Below are positions 8,284 to 16,653 of a stretch of DNA of 64,000 nucleotides, piece after piece. The number at the start of each line of letters is the position of its first letter. The stretch's first letter is position 1. The position numbers and the translations under genes are program-made. The notes under the pieces are model-generated. The model was not told the DNA's origin. It saw only the letters and a list, made by a program, of their open reading frames with translations, and did no database searches. This stretch comes from RYN-230 sp963813975 (lineage in GTDB: Bacteria > Actinomycetota > Actinomycetes > Streptosporangiales > Streptosporangiaceae): assembly GCA_963813975.1 (NCBI GenBank), contig CAWFAP010000001.1:496001-560000 (forward strand), written 5' to 3'.

Positions 8284-8625
8284 AGCCCGGTCCCCTCTCG
8301 TCTCTGGGTGGGGGTCGCCCCGGCCCGGCAGCAGGCCAGCGGGGGTGCCTGAACGAGGATGTGCTATAACGTTTCAAGTATGTGAAGCAGTGTCGAGCGA
8401 AGTCACGACCCTGTCAATAGAGGTCCGCGGCGATGCCCGAATCGTTACCGGCCGGTTTCGCGGCGGCTATTGTGCTGGCCACGCCCGGGCGCGCGCTAGC
8501 CCGCTAGTGCGTTCCGGTGCGGCTGGGGGGCGGTCACGGCTCATCGGGCGGCTGCCGCTCCGGCCGGGCGCGTCCGGTTGACGCGTTCCGGCGCTCCGCA
8601 CGACACTGACCGCACAGGAGGAGCC
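8284..8625. other. Divergent control region between rhaT and the LacI gene
   Basis: This 342-bp noncoding gap between divergent starts should hold the promoters for both arms of the rhamnose regulon. It contains one AT-rich patch (about 8360-8395) with a LacI-type half-palindrome (listed separately) in otherwise GC-rich sequence. The 8500-8520 stretch has a short direct repeat of CGCTAG. I could not place -35/-10 pairs confidently on either strand. Confidence 0.6.
8365..8376. promoter_or_regulatory. Candidate LacI-family operator
   Basis: TATAACGTTTCA matches 10 of 12 positions of the common LacI-family palindrome TGAAACGTTTCA, including the central CG. It lies about 85 bp upstream of the rhaT start, in the only AT-rich patch of the divergent region, and is adjacent to a LacI-type regulator gene. 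This is a motif match only. Confidence 0.5.
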
Positions 8626-9795
8626 GTGGCGGACACGCCGGTCAGTATCAGGGAGGTCGCCGCCCTGGCCGGCGTCTCGCTCGGCACTGTCTCCAACGTG
8701 CTCAACCGCCCGGACGTGGTGGCCGAACCGACCCGCACCCGGGTCCAGGCGGCCATCAAGCAACTGGGCTTCATCCGGAACGAGTCGGCCCGCCAGCTGC
8801 GGGCTGGCCGGAGCCGCACCATCGGGCTGGTCGTCCTGGACGTGGCCAACCCGTTCTTCACCGACGTGGCGCGCGGCGTGGAGGACGAGGCCAGCGAGGC
8901 CGGGCTGGCCGTGATCCTGTGCAACAGCGACGACCAGAAGGTTAAGGAGTCCCGCTACCTCGAGGTACTGGAGGAGCACCGGGTCCAGGGCATCCTGATC
9001 ACGCCGGTGTCCGGAGCCGACAAGCGGCTGGCCAGCGTGCAGCGCCGCGGCACCCCGGTGGTGCTGGTGGACAGCCGGTCCCCGTCCCGCGGCCAGTGCT
9101 CCGTGTCGGTGGACGACGTGCTCGGCGGCGACCTGGCCGTGTCCCACCTGCTCGAGGGCGGCCACCAGCAGATCGCGTTCGTGGGCGGCCCGATGAGCGT
9201 CCGGCAGGTCAGCGACCGGCGGGACGGGGCGGTCCGCGCCCTGGAGCGGGCCGGGCGCCACGGCGCCGACCTGCTCGTGATCGAGACCCCCGCGCTGAAC
9301 GTGACCGCGGGGCAGCGGGCGGGCGCCGCACTCGCCGGGCTGCCCGCCGGGGACCGTCCCAGCGCCGTGTTCTGCGCCAACGACCTGCTCGCGCTGGGCG
9401 TGCTGCAGGAGATGACCACCCGCCGGATCGCGGTGCCCGGCGGCGTGGCCATCGTGGGCTACGACGACGTGGAGTTCGCGGCGGCGGCCGCGGTCCCTCT
9501 GTCCTCGGTCCGCCAGCCCCGCCATCAGCTCGGGCGGGCCGCGGCCCAGTTGCTGATCGAGGAGGCGCTGGGCGACGGCACGCACCGGCACCGGCAGGTC
9601 GTTTTCGAGCCGGATCTCGTGGTGCGGGCGTCGAGCCAGAGCCGGCCGCGCCGCGGCCGCCGGCCGCGCCACCCGCCGGGTGAGGCCGGCGAACCAGCCG
9701 GGACTGGCGAACCATCCGCGACCAGCAAAGCAGCCGGGACCGGCGAACTAGCCGGGGCCGGTGAGCCCTCCGTGGCCAGTGAGGCGGCAAGCTGA
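8626..9795 (+). CDS. LacI-family transcriptional regulator of the rhamnose/lactate island
   Basis: The N-terminal helix-turn-helix VSIREVAALAGVSLGTVSNVLNRP (residues 6-29) with hinge helix is followed by a periplasmic-binding-like sensor domain (GLVVLDVANPFFTDVARGVE, VQGILITPVSG, AVFCANDLLALGVL, VGYDDVEFAAAAAVPLSSV). The GTG at 8626 has a perfect AGGAGG 5 nt upstream and gives 389 residues; upstream in-frame starts lack this. The last 45 residues are a low-complexity tail of degenerate GEPAGTGE-type repeats. It is divergent from the transporter operon and ends 4 bp before lutA, so it probably autoregulates and controls both arms, with rhamnose or a pathway intermediate as effector. Confidence 0.9.
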   Translation: MADTPVSIREVAALAGVSLGTVSNVLNRPDVVAEPTRTRVQAAIKQLGFIRNESARQLRAGRSRTIGLVVLDVANPFFTDVARGVEDEASEAGLAVILCNSDDQKVKESRYLEVLEEHRVQGILITPVSGADKRLASVQRRGTPVVLVDSRSPSRGQCSVSVDDVLGGDLAVSHLLEGGHQQIAFVGGPMSVRQVSDRRDGAVRALERAGRHGADLLVIETPALNVTAGQRAGAALAGLPAGDRPSAVFCANDLLALGVLQEMTTRRIAVPGGVAIVGYDDVEFAAAAAVPLSSVRQPRHQLGRAAAQLLIEEALGDGTHRHRQVVFEPDLVVRASSQSRPRRGRRPRHPPGEAGEPAGTGEPSATSKAAGTGELAGAGEPSVASEAAS

Positions 9796-9799
9796 CCCC

Positions 9800-10555
9800 A
9801 TGCGTATTGCCCTGTTCGTGACCTGCCTGGCCGACACGCTGTTCCCCGAGGCGGGCCGGGCCACGGTCCGCCTGCTGGAGCGGCTCGGCCACCAGGTCGA
9901 GTTCCCGGCTGCGCAGACCTGCTGCGGCCAGATGCACGTCAACACCGGCTACCTCCGCGACGCGCTGCCCCTGGTCCGCCACTACGCCGAGGTGTTCGAG
10001 GACAGCGAGGCGATCGTGGTCCCGTCCGGGTCGTGCACCGGGTCGATCCGGCACCAGCACGCGATGGTGGCCCGGCGGTACGGGGACGAGGCGCTGGCCC
10101 GCCGGGCGGAGGCGGTGGCCGCCCGCACCTACGAACTGTCCGAGCTGCTGGTCGACGTGCTCGGCGTGGACGATGTCGGGGCCTACTATCCGCACCGGGT
10201 CACCTACCATCCGACCTGCCACTCGCTGCGGCTGCTGCGGGTCGGTGACCGCCCGCTCCGGCTGCTGCGCAACGTCGCGGGGATCGACCTGGTCGAGCTG
10301 CCGGACGCGGAGACCTGCTGCGGGTTCGGCGGCACGTTCGCAGTCAAGAACGCGGACACGTCCACCGCCATGCTGGCCGACAAGATGCGCAGCGTGCTCG
10401 ACACCCAGGCCGAGGTGTGCACGGCCGGGGACAGCTCCTGCCTGATGCACATCGGCGGCGGCCTGACCCGGCTCCGCGCGGGCACCCGGACCGTGCACCT
10501 CGCGCAGATTCTTGCGTCGGCGCCGGCTGCCGCGGACAACCGGGGGGACTGGTGA
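9800..10555 (+). CDS. lutA: L-lactate utilisation protein, CCG-domain Fe-S subunit
   Basis: This 251-residue protein has two cysteine-rich CCG domains, QTCCGQ at residues 40-44 and ETCCGFGG about 130 residues later, the LutA/LldE hallmark. LutABC oxidises L-lactate to pyruvate at the membrane as a non-flavin Fe-S system. The ATG at 9800 is 4 bp after the LacI stop without a strong Shine-Dalgarno sequence, suggesting translational coupling. Its stop overlaps the lutB start (GTGA). Here it probably consumes the L-lactate made from rhamnose-derived lactaldehyde. Confidence 0.92.
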   Translation: MRIALFVTCLADTLFPEAGRATVRLLERLGHQVEFPAAQTCCGQMHVNTGYLRDALPLVRHYAEVFEDSEAIVVPSGSCTGSIRHQHAMVARRYGDEALARRAEAVAARTYELSELLVDVLGVDDVGAYYPHRVTYHPTCHSLRLLRVGDRPLRLLRNVAGIDLVELPDAETCCGFGGTFAVKNADTSTAMLADKMRSVLDTQAEVCTAGDSSCLMHIGGGLTRLRAGTRTVHLAQILASAPAAADNRGDW

Positions 10556-12054
10556 GCGACGACATCCGGGCCGCGACGTTCCTCGGCCTGCCCACGGCGC
10601 CGCGTGGCGTCGGCCACCTGCGCGGCGCCGAGCCATTCCCGGTCGCGGCCCGCCGGGCGCTGGCCGACACCCAGCTGCGCCGCAATCTCGGCCGGGCCAC
10701 CCGGACGATCCGGGCCAAGCGGGCCGCGGTGGTGGGTGAGCTGCCGGACTGGGAAGAGCTGCGTGACGCCGGCCAGGCCATCAAGGCCGAGACCATGGCC
10801 CACCTGGACCGCTACCTGGAGCAGCTGGAGGAGCAGGTCACCGCGCGGGGCGGCGTGGTGCACTGGGCCCGCGACGCCACCGAGGCCAACCGCATCGTGG
10901 TCGACCTGGTCCGCGCGACCGGAGCGGCCGAGGCGGTCAAGGTCAAGTCGATCGTCACCGACGAGATCGGCCTCAACGACGCGCTGGCCGCCGCGGGCAT
11001 CACCGCGCACGAGACCGACCTGGCCGAGCTGATCGTCCAGCTCGGCCACGACCGGCCCTCGCACATCCTGGTCCCGGCCATCCACCGGAACCGGGCCGAG
11101 ATCCGGGACATCTTCCTGCGCGAGATGGCCGACGTGGATCCCGCCCTGACCGACTCGCCGGCCGCGCTCACCGAGGCCGCCCGGACGCACCTGCGCCGTC
11201 GGTTCCTGTCCGCGAAGGTCGGGATCAGCGGGGCCAACTTCGCGATCGCGGAGACCGGCACGCTCTGCGTGGTCGAGTCGGAGGGCAACGGCCGGATGTG
11301 CCTGACCCTGCCGGACACGCTGATCACGGTGATGGGCATCGAGAAGATCCTGCCTGCCTGGGAGGACCTCGGCGTGTTCATGCAGCTGCTGCCGCGCAGC
11401 TCCACCGGGGAGCGGATGAACCCGTACACCTCGATGTGGACCGGCGTGACCCCGGGTGACGGGCCGCAGCAGTTCCACCTGGTCCTGCTGGACAACGGGC
11501 GCACCGCGGCGCTGGCCGACCCGACCGGGCGCCAGGCGCTGCACTGCATCCGCTGCTCGGCGTGCCTCAACGTGTGCCCGGTGTACGAGCGGGTCGGCGG
11601 GCACGCCTACGGGTCGGTCTACCCGGGCCCGATCGGCGCGGTGCTGTCCCCGATGCTGACCGGGGTCGAGGACAACGCCTCGCTGCCGTATGCCTCCTCG
11701 CTGTGCGGCGCGTGCTACGACGCCTGCCCCGTGAAGATCGACATCCCGTCGCTGCTGGTCCACCTGCGGGCCCGGCACGTGGACGAGGTAGCGGACACGC
11801 GCCGGGTGCCCAGCCCGGAGGCGGTGACCATGGCCGCCGCCGCCTGGGTGATGGCCAGCCCCGCGCGGTACGAGGCCGGGCAGCGGGCTGGCCGGCTGGG
11901 CCGGCTGCTGGGCCGCGGCGGCCGGATCAGTCGGCTGCCCCCGCCGCTGTCGGCCTGGACCGCGGCGCGCGACGCGCCCGAGCCGCCCGCCCAGACGTTC
12001 CGCCAGTGGTGGCGCGCCGAGCACGGGGACACCGAGCAGGGGAACCCACGGTGA
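10552..12054 (+). CDS. lutB: L-lactate utilisation protein, ferredoxin-type Fe-S subunit
   Basis: This 500-residue LutB/LldF-type protein has an N-terminal LUD domain (SAKVGISGANFAIAETGTL) followed by two 4Fe-4S motifs, CIRCSACLNVCP at about residue 332 and CGACYDACP at about 385. The GTG at 10552 overlaps the lutA stop by 4 bp, and its own stop overlaps lutC in the same way. The C-terminal 100 residues are the usual DUF3390-like tail. It passes electrons from lactate oxidation in the LutABC complex. Confidence 0.93.
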   Translation: MSDDIRAATFLGLPTAPRGVGHLRGAEPFPVAARRALADTQLRRNLGRATRTIRAKRAAVVGELPDWEELRDAGQAIKAETMAHLDRYLEQLEEQVTARGGVVHWARDATEANRIVVDLVRATGAAEAVKVKSIVTDEIGLNDALAAAGITAHETDLAELIVQLGHDRPSHILVPAIHRNRAEIRDIFLREMADVDPALTDSPAALTEAARTHLRRRFLSAKVGISGANFAIAETGTLCVVESEGNGRMCLTLPDTLITVMGIEKILPAWEDLGVFMQLLPRSSTGERMNPYTSMWTGVTPGDGPQQFHLVLLDNGRTAALADPTGRQALHCIRCSACLNVCPVYERVGGHAYGSVYPGPIGAVLSPMLTGVEDNASLPYASSLCGACYDACPVKIDIPSLLVHLRARHVDEVADTRRVPSPEAVTMAAAAWVMASPARYEAGQRAGRLGRLLGRGGRISRLPPPLSAWTAARDAPEPPAQTFRQWWRAEHGDTEQGNPR

Positions 12055-12728
12055 GCGCCCGCGACGTGATGCTCGGCCGGATCCGTACCGCGCGGGCCGT
12101 CGGCCCGCCGGCCCGCGGCGTCCCCCCGGCCGGCGACGCCCCCGAGCCCGGCTACCGGACCCGCGGCGAACTCGGCCCGACCGCGCTGCTCGACCTGCTG
12201 GCCGGGCGGCTCGTCGACTACCGCAGCCACGTGCGGCGCACGGCTCCGGCGCAGCTGCTGGACACCGTGCGCGCCGCGCTGGCCGACCGCGGCGCCCGCC
12301 GCGTGGTCCTGCCGCCCGGCCTCGGCCTGCCCGGGCTCGACCAGCCCGCCCCCGGCCAGTCGGGCGTCCTCGGCGAGGTCGGGCTGATCACCGACGGCGG
12401 CCTGTCCGCCCAGGAGCTCGACCAGATGGACGGCGTCATCACCCGCGCCGCGGTCGCCATCGCCGAGACGGGCACCATCGTCCTCGACGCCGGGCCCGGT
12501 CAGGGCCGCCGCGCGCTCAGCCTCATCCCCGACTATCACCTGTGCCTGATCGGCGCGGACCAGGTGGTCGCGCTCGTCCCCGAGGCCGTGGCCCGGCTGC
12601 GCCCGGGCCACCCGCTGACCTGGATCAGCGGTCCATCCGCCACCAGCGACATCGAACTCGACCGGGTCGAAGGCGTGCACGGCCCCCGTACCCTCGAAGT
12701 CATCCTGATCGACAGCATCATCGATTAA
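12051..12728 (+). CDS. lutC: L-lactate utilisation protein, LUD-domain subunit
   Basis: This 225-residue LUD-domain protein has GVITRAAVAIAETGTIVLDAG and the conserved SLIPDYHLCLIGADQVVALVPEA region. It is the third subunit of the LutABC L-lactate oxidation system. The start is GTG at 12051, overlapping the lutB stop. It closes the plus-strand operon and is followed at once by a large hairpin. Confidence 0.92.
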   Translation: MSARDVMLGRIRTARAVGPPARGVPPAGDAPEPGYRTRGELGPTALLDLLAGRLVDYRSHVRRTAPAQLLDTVRAALADRGARRVVLPPGLGLPGLDQPAPGQSGVLGEVGLITDGGLSAQELDQMDGVITRAAVAIAETGTIVLDAGPGQGRRALSLIPDYHLCLIGADQVVALVPEAVARLRPGHPLTWISGPSATSDIELDRVEGVHGPRTLEVILIDSIID

Positions 12729-12771
12729 CAGTTCGATTCTACCCTCTTATAAGGGGGTGGATCCTAACTGT
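12728..12771 (+). terminator. Hairpin after lutC
   Basis: ACAGTT (12728-12733) pairs with AACTGT (12766-12771), and an inner stem forms between TACCC-TCTTA and TAAG-GGGGTGG with a few mismatches. It starts at the last base of the lutC stop codon and precedes the next gene by 28 bp. There is no U tract, as is usual in this phylum. Confidence 0.55.
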
Positions 12772-12799
12772 TGATGCCCTCGGAGCTGGGAGGCGGCCC

Positions 12800-13882
12800 A
12801 TGCGGGCGGTCGTGTACCGCGATTACGGGGTCATGCCGGAGGTGGCCGACGTGGCCGAGCCGGCCTGCCCCGAGGACGGCGCCATCATCAGCGTCGCCGC
12901 GACCGGGGTGTGCCGGTCGGACTGGCATGCCTGGACGGGGAACGACCCGGTCCCGCTCCCGCACATCCCCGGGCACGAGCTGGCCGGGGTCATCGCCCAG
13001 GCCGGGCCGGCGGTGACCCGGTGGCGGCCCGGCGACCGGGTCACGGTGCCGTTCGCCTGCGGGTGCGGCCGGTGTGCGTACTGCCGGGCGGGTGAGGCGC
13101 AGGTCTGCCCGGAGCAGACCCAGCCCGGGTTCACCGGCCCCGGGTCGTTCGCCGAGCGGGTGGCCATCCACGCCGCCGACACGAACCTGGTCGCGCTGCC
13201 GGCCGCGGTGGACGCCGTTACCGCCGCCAGCCTGGGCTGCCGGTTCGCCACCGCCTACCGGGCGCTGACCGGGCACGCCCGGCTGCGCCCGGGGGAGTGG
13301 CTCGCGGTGTACGGCTGCGGCGGGGTCGGCCTGTCGGCCGTGCACATCGGCGCGGCCCTCGGCGCGCGGGTCATCGCGGTGGACGTGGCCGGCCCGGCTC
13401 TGGAGCGGGCCCGCGACCTCGGCGCCGAGCACACAATTCTTTCCGCAACGAACACCGATCCGGCCCCGGTCATCCGCGACGTCACGGGCGGCGGGGCGCA
13501 GGTGTCCGTGGATGCCCTCGGCTCACCCGGCACGCTGGCCGCCTCGGTGCGGAGCCTGCGCCGCCGCGGGCGGCACGTGCAGATTGGCCTGCTCGTCGGC
13601 GCCGCCGCCACGCCGCCGGTCCCGATGGACCTGGTCATCGCGCGGGAGCTGGAGATCTACGGCTCGCACGGCATGGCCGCCCGGGACTACCCGCCGATGC
13701 TGGCGCAGGTCGCGGACGGCACGCTGCGCCCCGGCCTGCTCGTCGGCGAGATCATCGGGCTGGACCAGGCCGGTGCCGCCCTGGCCGCCATGGACGGCCC
13801 ACCCTCCGGCGCGGGGATGACTGTGGTCATCCCCGCGCCGGACGGGCCGGGCCCGGACAGACCGGGTTACCCGGCCGGGTGA
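12800..13882 (+). CDS. Zinc-dependent alcohol dehydrogenase (MDR family)
   Basis: This 360-residue protein has catalytic-zinc residues Cys38 and His59-Glu60 (PGHE), a structural-zinc set Cys89, Cys92, Cys95, Cys103, and an NAD(P) Rossmann motif YGCGGVGLSAVH. The ATG at 12800 has GGGAGG 6 nt upstream. It sits just behind the lut operon but across a hairpin. A role in reducing L-lactaldehyde to propanediol is possible but is only context-based; substrate class is otherwise open. The C-terminal 15 residues are a Gly/Pro-rich extension. Confidence 0.88.
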   Translation: MRAVVYRDYGVMPEVADVAEPACPEDGAIISVAATGVCRSDWHAWTGNDPVPLPHIPGHELAGVIAQAGPAVTRWRPGDRVTVPFACGCGRCAYCRAGEAQVCPEQTQPGFTGPGSFAERVAIHAADTNLVALPAAVDAVTAASLGCRFATAYRALTGHARLRPGEWLAVYGCGGVGLSAVHIGAALGARVIAVDVAGPALERARDLGAEHTILSATNTDPAPVIRDVTGGGAQVSVDALGSPGTLAASVRSLRRRGRHVQIGLLVGAAATPPVPMDLVIARELEIYGSHGMAARDYPPMLAQVADGTLRPGLLVGEIIGLDQAGAALAAMDGPPSGAGMTVVIPAPDGPGPDRPGYPAG

Positions 13883-13931
13883 GCCAGCGGCTTCGTGTTC
13901 CGCGGGCGGGCCGGGGCCGAGCGGCGTTCCA

Positions 13932-13961
13932 CCAGCGCGGAGGCGCCTGCCCCCGCGCTGG
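13932..13961. terminator. Hairpin between convergent genes
   Basis: CCAGCGCGG (13932-13940) pairs exactly with CCGCGCTGG (13953-13961) across a 12-nt loop. It lies 50 bp after the alcohol dehydrogenase stop and before the end of the convergent PHP gene. It probably terminates one or both. Confidence 0.5.
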
Positions 13962-14044
13962 AACGCGCCCGCCGCCGGCTGGAGCGCACGCCGGGACACC
14001 TGGAACGCAAGGCACCGCGATGACAGGCGCCCCGGCCAGTCGCT

Positions 14045-15160
14045 TCAGGGGTACCGGGCGGCGACCTCGCTGGCGGGGCGGGTGTTGATCACGCGGTCCG
14101 GCGTGATGCCGTAGCGCTCGGCCCGCTCGCAGCCGTTTTCCAGCCAGTCGAGCTGGCCGGGTGCGTGCGCGTCGGTGTCGATGGAGAACAGGCAGCCCAT
14201 CTCGGCGGCCAGCTGCAAGAGCCGGCCCGGCGGATCCCGGCGTTCCGGCCGGCAGTTGATCTCGACCGCGACGCGGTGCTCCCGGCAGGCCCCGAACACC
14301 GCCGCCGGGTCGAACTCCGATTCCGGGCGGCCCCGCCGCCCGCCCAGGAGCCGGCCGGTGCAGTGCCCCAGCACGTCCACGTGCGGGTTGCCGACCGCGG
14401 TCACCATGCGCGCGGTCATCGGGCCGGCGGGCATCCGCAGCTTGGAGTGCACGCTGGCCACCACCACGTCGAGCCGGGCGAGCAGGTCCTCCCGCTGGTC
14501 CAGCGAGCCGTCCTCGAGGATGTCGATCTCGATCCCGGTCAGGATGCGGAACGGGGCGAGGTCCTCGTTGAGCTGGCTGACCAGGGCGAGCTGGGCTTCC
14601 AGGCGCTCGGCGGACAGCCCGCTGGCCACGGTGAGCCGGGGCGAATGGTCGGTCAGCGCGATCCATTCGTGGCCCAGCGCGCGGGCGGCCTCGGCCATCT
14701 CGCCGGGCGGGCTGCCGCCGTCGGACCAGTCCGAGTGCGTGTGGCAATCGCCGCGCAGCGCCGCCCGCAGGGCCGTGGGCGCGGCCGGGCCGCCCTGCTC
14801 CTGCAGCAGCCGGGCCAGGTAGCCCGGCTGCTGGCCCGCCGCCGCCTGCGTGATCACCTCGGCCGTGACCTCGCCGACCCCGCTCAGCGCGCGCAGCGTG
14901 CCGTCGCCCAGCCGGCGCTCCAGCTCGCCCGCGGGCAGTTCGCTCACCACCTGCGCGGCCCGCCGGAAGGCCCGCACCCGGTAGGTGGGTGCCCCGGCTC
15001 GTTCGAGCTGGAACGCGATCTCGCGCAGGGAGGTCACGGGGCCGGGTGGCGGGGAGCTGCCCGGCCCGGGATTGGCTGGCCCGGGGTTGGCTGGCCCGGG
15101 GTTGGCTGGCCCGGGGTTGACTGGCCCGGGGTTGACTGGCACAGCAACCAGTATCCGCAT
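14045..15160 (-). CDS. PHP-domain protein with PolX-like helix-hairpin-helix N-terminus
   Basis: Residues about 45-120 resemble the helix-hairpin-helix region of family X polymerase-associated proteins (FQLERAGAPTYRVRAFRRAA, LSGVGEVTAEVI). Residues about 135-371 form a PHP phosphoesterase domain with DCHTHSDWSDG, ALTDHS, GIEIDIL, VVASVHSKL, CGHCTG-like GHCTGR and SIDTDAH metal-ligand motifs. No polymerase palm is present. It may be a phosphatase or DNA-end processing enzyme. The start at 15160 has no clear ribosome site, and the first 40 residues are encoded by a 15-bp tandem repeat, so an internal start after the repeat is possible. Confidence 0.8.
   Translation of the reverse strand: MRILVAVPVNPGPVNPGPANPGPANPGPANPGPGSSPPPGPVTSLREIAFQLERAGAPTYRVRAFRRAAQVVSELPAGELERRLGDGTLRALSGVGEVTAEVITQAAAGQQPGYLARLLQEQGGPAAPTALRAALRGDCHTHSDWSDGGSPPGEMAEAARALGHEWIALTDHSPRLTVASGLSAERLEAQLALVSQLNEDLAPFRILTGIEIDILEDGSLDQREDLLARLDVVVASVHSKLRMPAGPMTARMVTAVGNPHVDVLGHCTGRLLGGRRGRPESEFDPAAVFGACREHRVAVEINCRPERRDPPGRLLQLAAEMGCLFSIDTDAHAPGQLDWLENGCERAERYGITPDRVINTRPASEVAARYP
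15069..15140. repeat. 15-bp tandem repeat encoding a VNPGP/ANPGP tract
   Basis: About 4.8 copies of a 15-bp unit (GGGTTGGCTGGCCCG and variants) start at 15069, 15084, 15099, 15114 and 15129. On the minus strand each unit encodes one NPGP pentapeptide in the N-terminus of the PHP protein. The unit is a multiple of three, so copy-number change keeps the frame. Confidence 0.85.
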
Positions 15161-15263
15161 GTCAAGCCGTCATGCCACCAGGGGAGGGATGAAGCGGCGA
15201 GCCGGGGGCAGAGGTGAACGGTACGCACAGCGAGCGATCTGACATCACCGGAGGAGAGAATCC

Positions 15264-16100
15264 GTGGTGAACGCAGTACCTGACATCATGCTGAACAACG
15301 GCAGGACCATTCCCCAGTTCGGCTTCGGGGTGTTCCAGGTCGAGCCGGAGGACACCGTGGAAGCGGTGAGCACCGCGCTGCAGACCGGCTACCGGCACCT
15401 CGACACCGCCGAGATGTACGGCAACGAGAAGGAGGTCGGTGCGGCCATCGCCAAGTCTGGCCTGGACCGCGCCGACGTGTTCGTGACCAGCAAGCTGTCC
15501 AACGACGCGCACCTCCCCGATGACGCCCGGGCGGCGTTCGACCTTTCGCTGGAGGAGCTCGGGCTCGACTACCTGGACCTGTTCCTGATCCACTGGCCGC
15601 TGCCCACCCGGTACGACGGCGACTTCGTGTCCACCTGGCGGGCGCTGGAGGAGTTCTACCGGGACGGGCGGGCCCGGTCGATCGGCGTGTCGAACTTCCA
15701 GCCGCATCACATCCGGCGGCTGCACGCGGAGGCCGAGGTTCCCCCGGCCGTCAACCAGATCGAGGTCCACCCGTACCTGACCCAGGACGATGTGCGCGGC
15801 TTCTGTGCCGAGCACCAGATCGCGGTCGAGGGCTGGTCGCCGATCGCCCAGGGTGAGGTGCTCAGCGACCCCACTATCAATGAGATCGCCGAGCGGGCCG
15901 GCAAGACCCCCGCCCAGGTCGTGCTGCGCTGGCACATCGAGCGCGGCGACATCATCTTCCCGAAGTCGGTCACGGCGGCCCGGATCCGGGAGAACTTCGC
16001 CATCTTCGACTTCGAGCTGTCCGGCGAGGACGTCGGGGCGATCAGCGCGCTGAACAAAGACCAGCGCACCGGCCCGGACCCGGACACGTTCACCGGGTAA
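15264..16100 (+). CDS. Aldo/keto reductase
   Basis: This 278-residue (beta/alpha)8 reductase of the AKR5 (2,5-diketogluconate reductase-like) group has catalytic tetrad Asp47, Tyr52, Lys77 and His110 all visible (HLDTAEMYGNE, TSKLSND, FLIHWPLP). The NADPH-binding loop near the end, IIFPKSVTAARIRENF, is standard. The start is GTG at 15264 or the adjacent GTG at 15267, behind GGAGGAG. It is divergent from the PHP gene. Substrate is not predictable. Confidence 0.93.
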   Translation: MVNAVPDIMLNNGRTIPQFGFGVFQVEPEDTVEAVSTALQTGYRHLDTAEMYGNEKEVGAAIAKSGLDRADVFVTSKLSNDAHLPDDARAAFDLSLEELGLDYLDLFLIHWPLPTRYDGDFVSTWRALEEFYRDGRARSIGVSNFQPHHIRRLHAEAEVPPAVNQIEVHPYLTQDDVRGFCAEHQIAVEGWSPIAQGEVLSDPTINEIAERAGKTPAQVVLRWHIERGDIIFPKSVTAARIRENFAIFDFELSGEDVGAISALNKDQRTGPDPDTFTG

Positions 16101-16103
16101 GGA

Positions 16104-16558
16104 GTAGATGCGGCGGACGCCCCACTCGAATGTGCCCCGGCACACGAGCGCGTGCGCCCCATCGGTGATGTCGGCCACGGTGCTGATCCGGGCGCGCTTC
16201 TGCGCTCCGGACAGCACCGGCCGCAGCGCCTCCCGCGCCGCCTCGATGAGGCGGCAGGAGGCGACCAGCCGGCCGTGGGCAGCCGCCCGGAACTCCAGCG
16301 TCGCCGCTGCGCCGAGCGGGAGCACACCGCGCATCTCGTCCTCCGCCTCACAGGTGGCGATGATGGCCGCCAGGCCGGCCGAGTCGGCCAGCGTGATCAG
16401 GCCACTGGAGTGCAGTGAGCCGATGCCGCTGGTGAGCCCGGGCGGGGTGCGCAGCGCGACTTCCGCGGCGCCGTCGGCCGCACGCAGCACCTCCAGGCCG
16501 GCGGTGCCGTGGGCCGGCACCGGTTCGAGCAGGAGCGCGCCAGCGCAGTGATGCCCAT
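16104..16558 (-). pseudogene. PaaI/DUF4442-like hotdog thioesterase with frameshift and lost stop
   Basis: Minus-strand coding sequence shows a hotdog-fold pattern: GSLHSSGLITLADSAGLAAI, VLPLGAAATLEFRAAAHG, then ALVCRGTFEWGVRR at the end. The natural start ATG at 16558 reads MGITALA and is then out of frame with the rest near 16538; one added base would join it to ALLLEPVPAHG. After VRR (about 16110) there is no stop in this frame until 15162, deep in the antisense of the aldo/keto reductase. An unbroken version would have to start at GTG 16601 and be about 480 residues, which is not credible. I call it a damaged gene. Confidence 0.6.
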
Positions 16559-16653
16559 GGGCCGCCGAGTGTCGCAGACCCAGCTGACCGCAGCATGACA
16601 CCCGGCGAACACCGGGGGTTCCGCGCCTGCGGGCGGGCCGCCAGACTCGGACA

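Noticed and set aside
8500..8520. CGCTAG direct repeat as a second regulator site
   Set aside because: Too short and GC-neutral; no match to LacI palindromes.
10204..12024. 606-codon minus-strand frame
   Set aside because: Antisense of lutB and lutA; the plus-strand frames carry intact Fe-S motifs and 4-bp gene overlaps.
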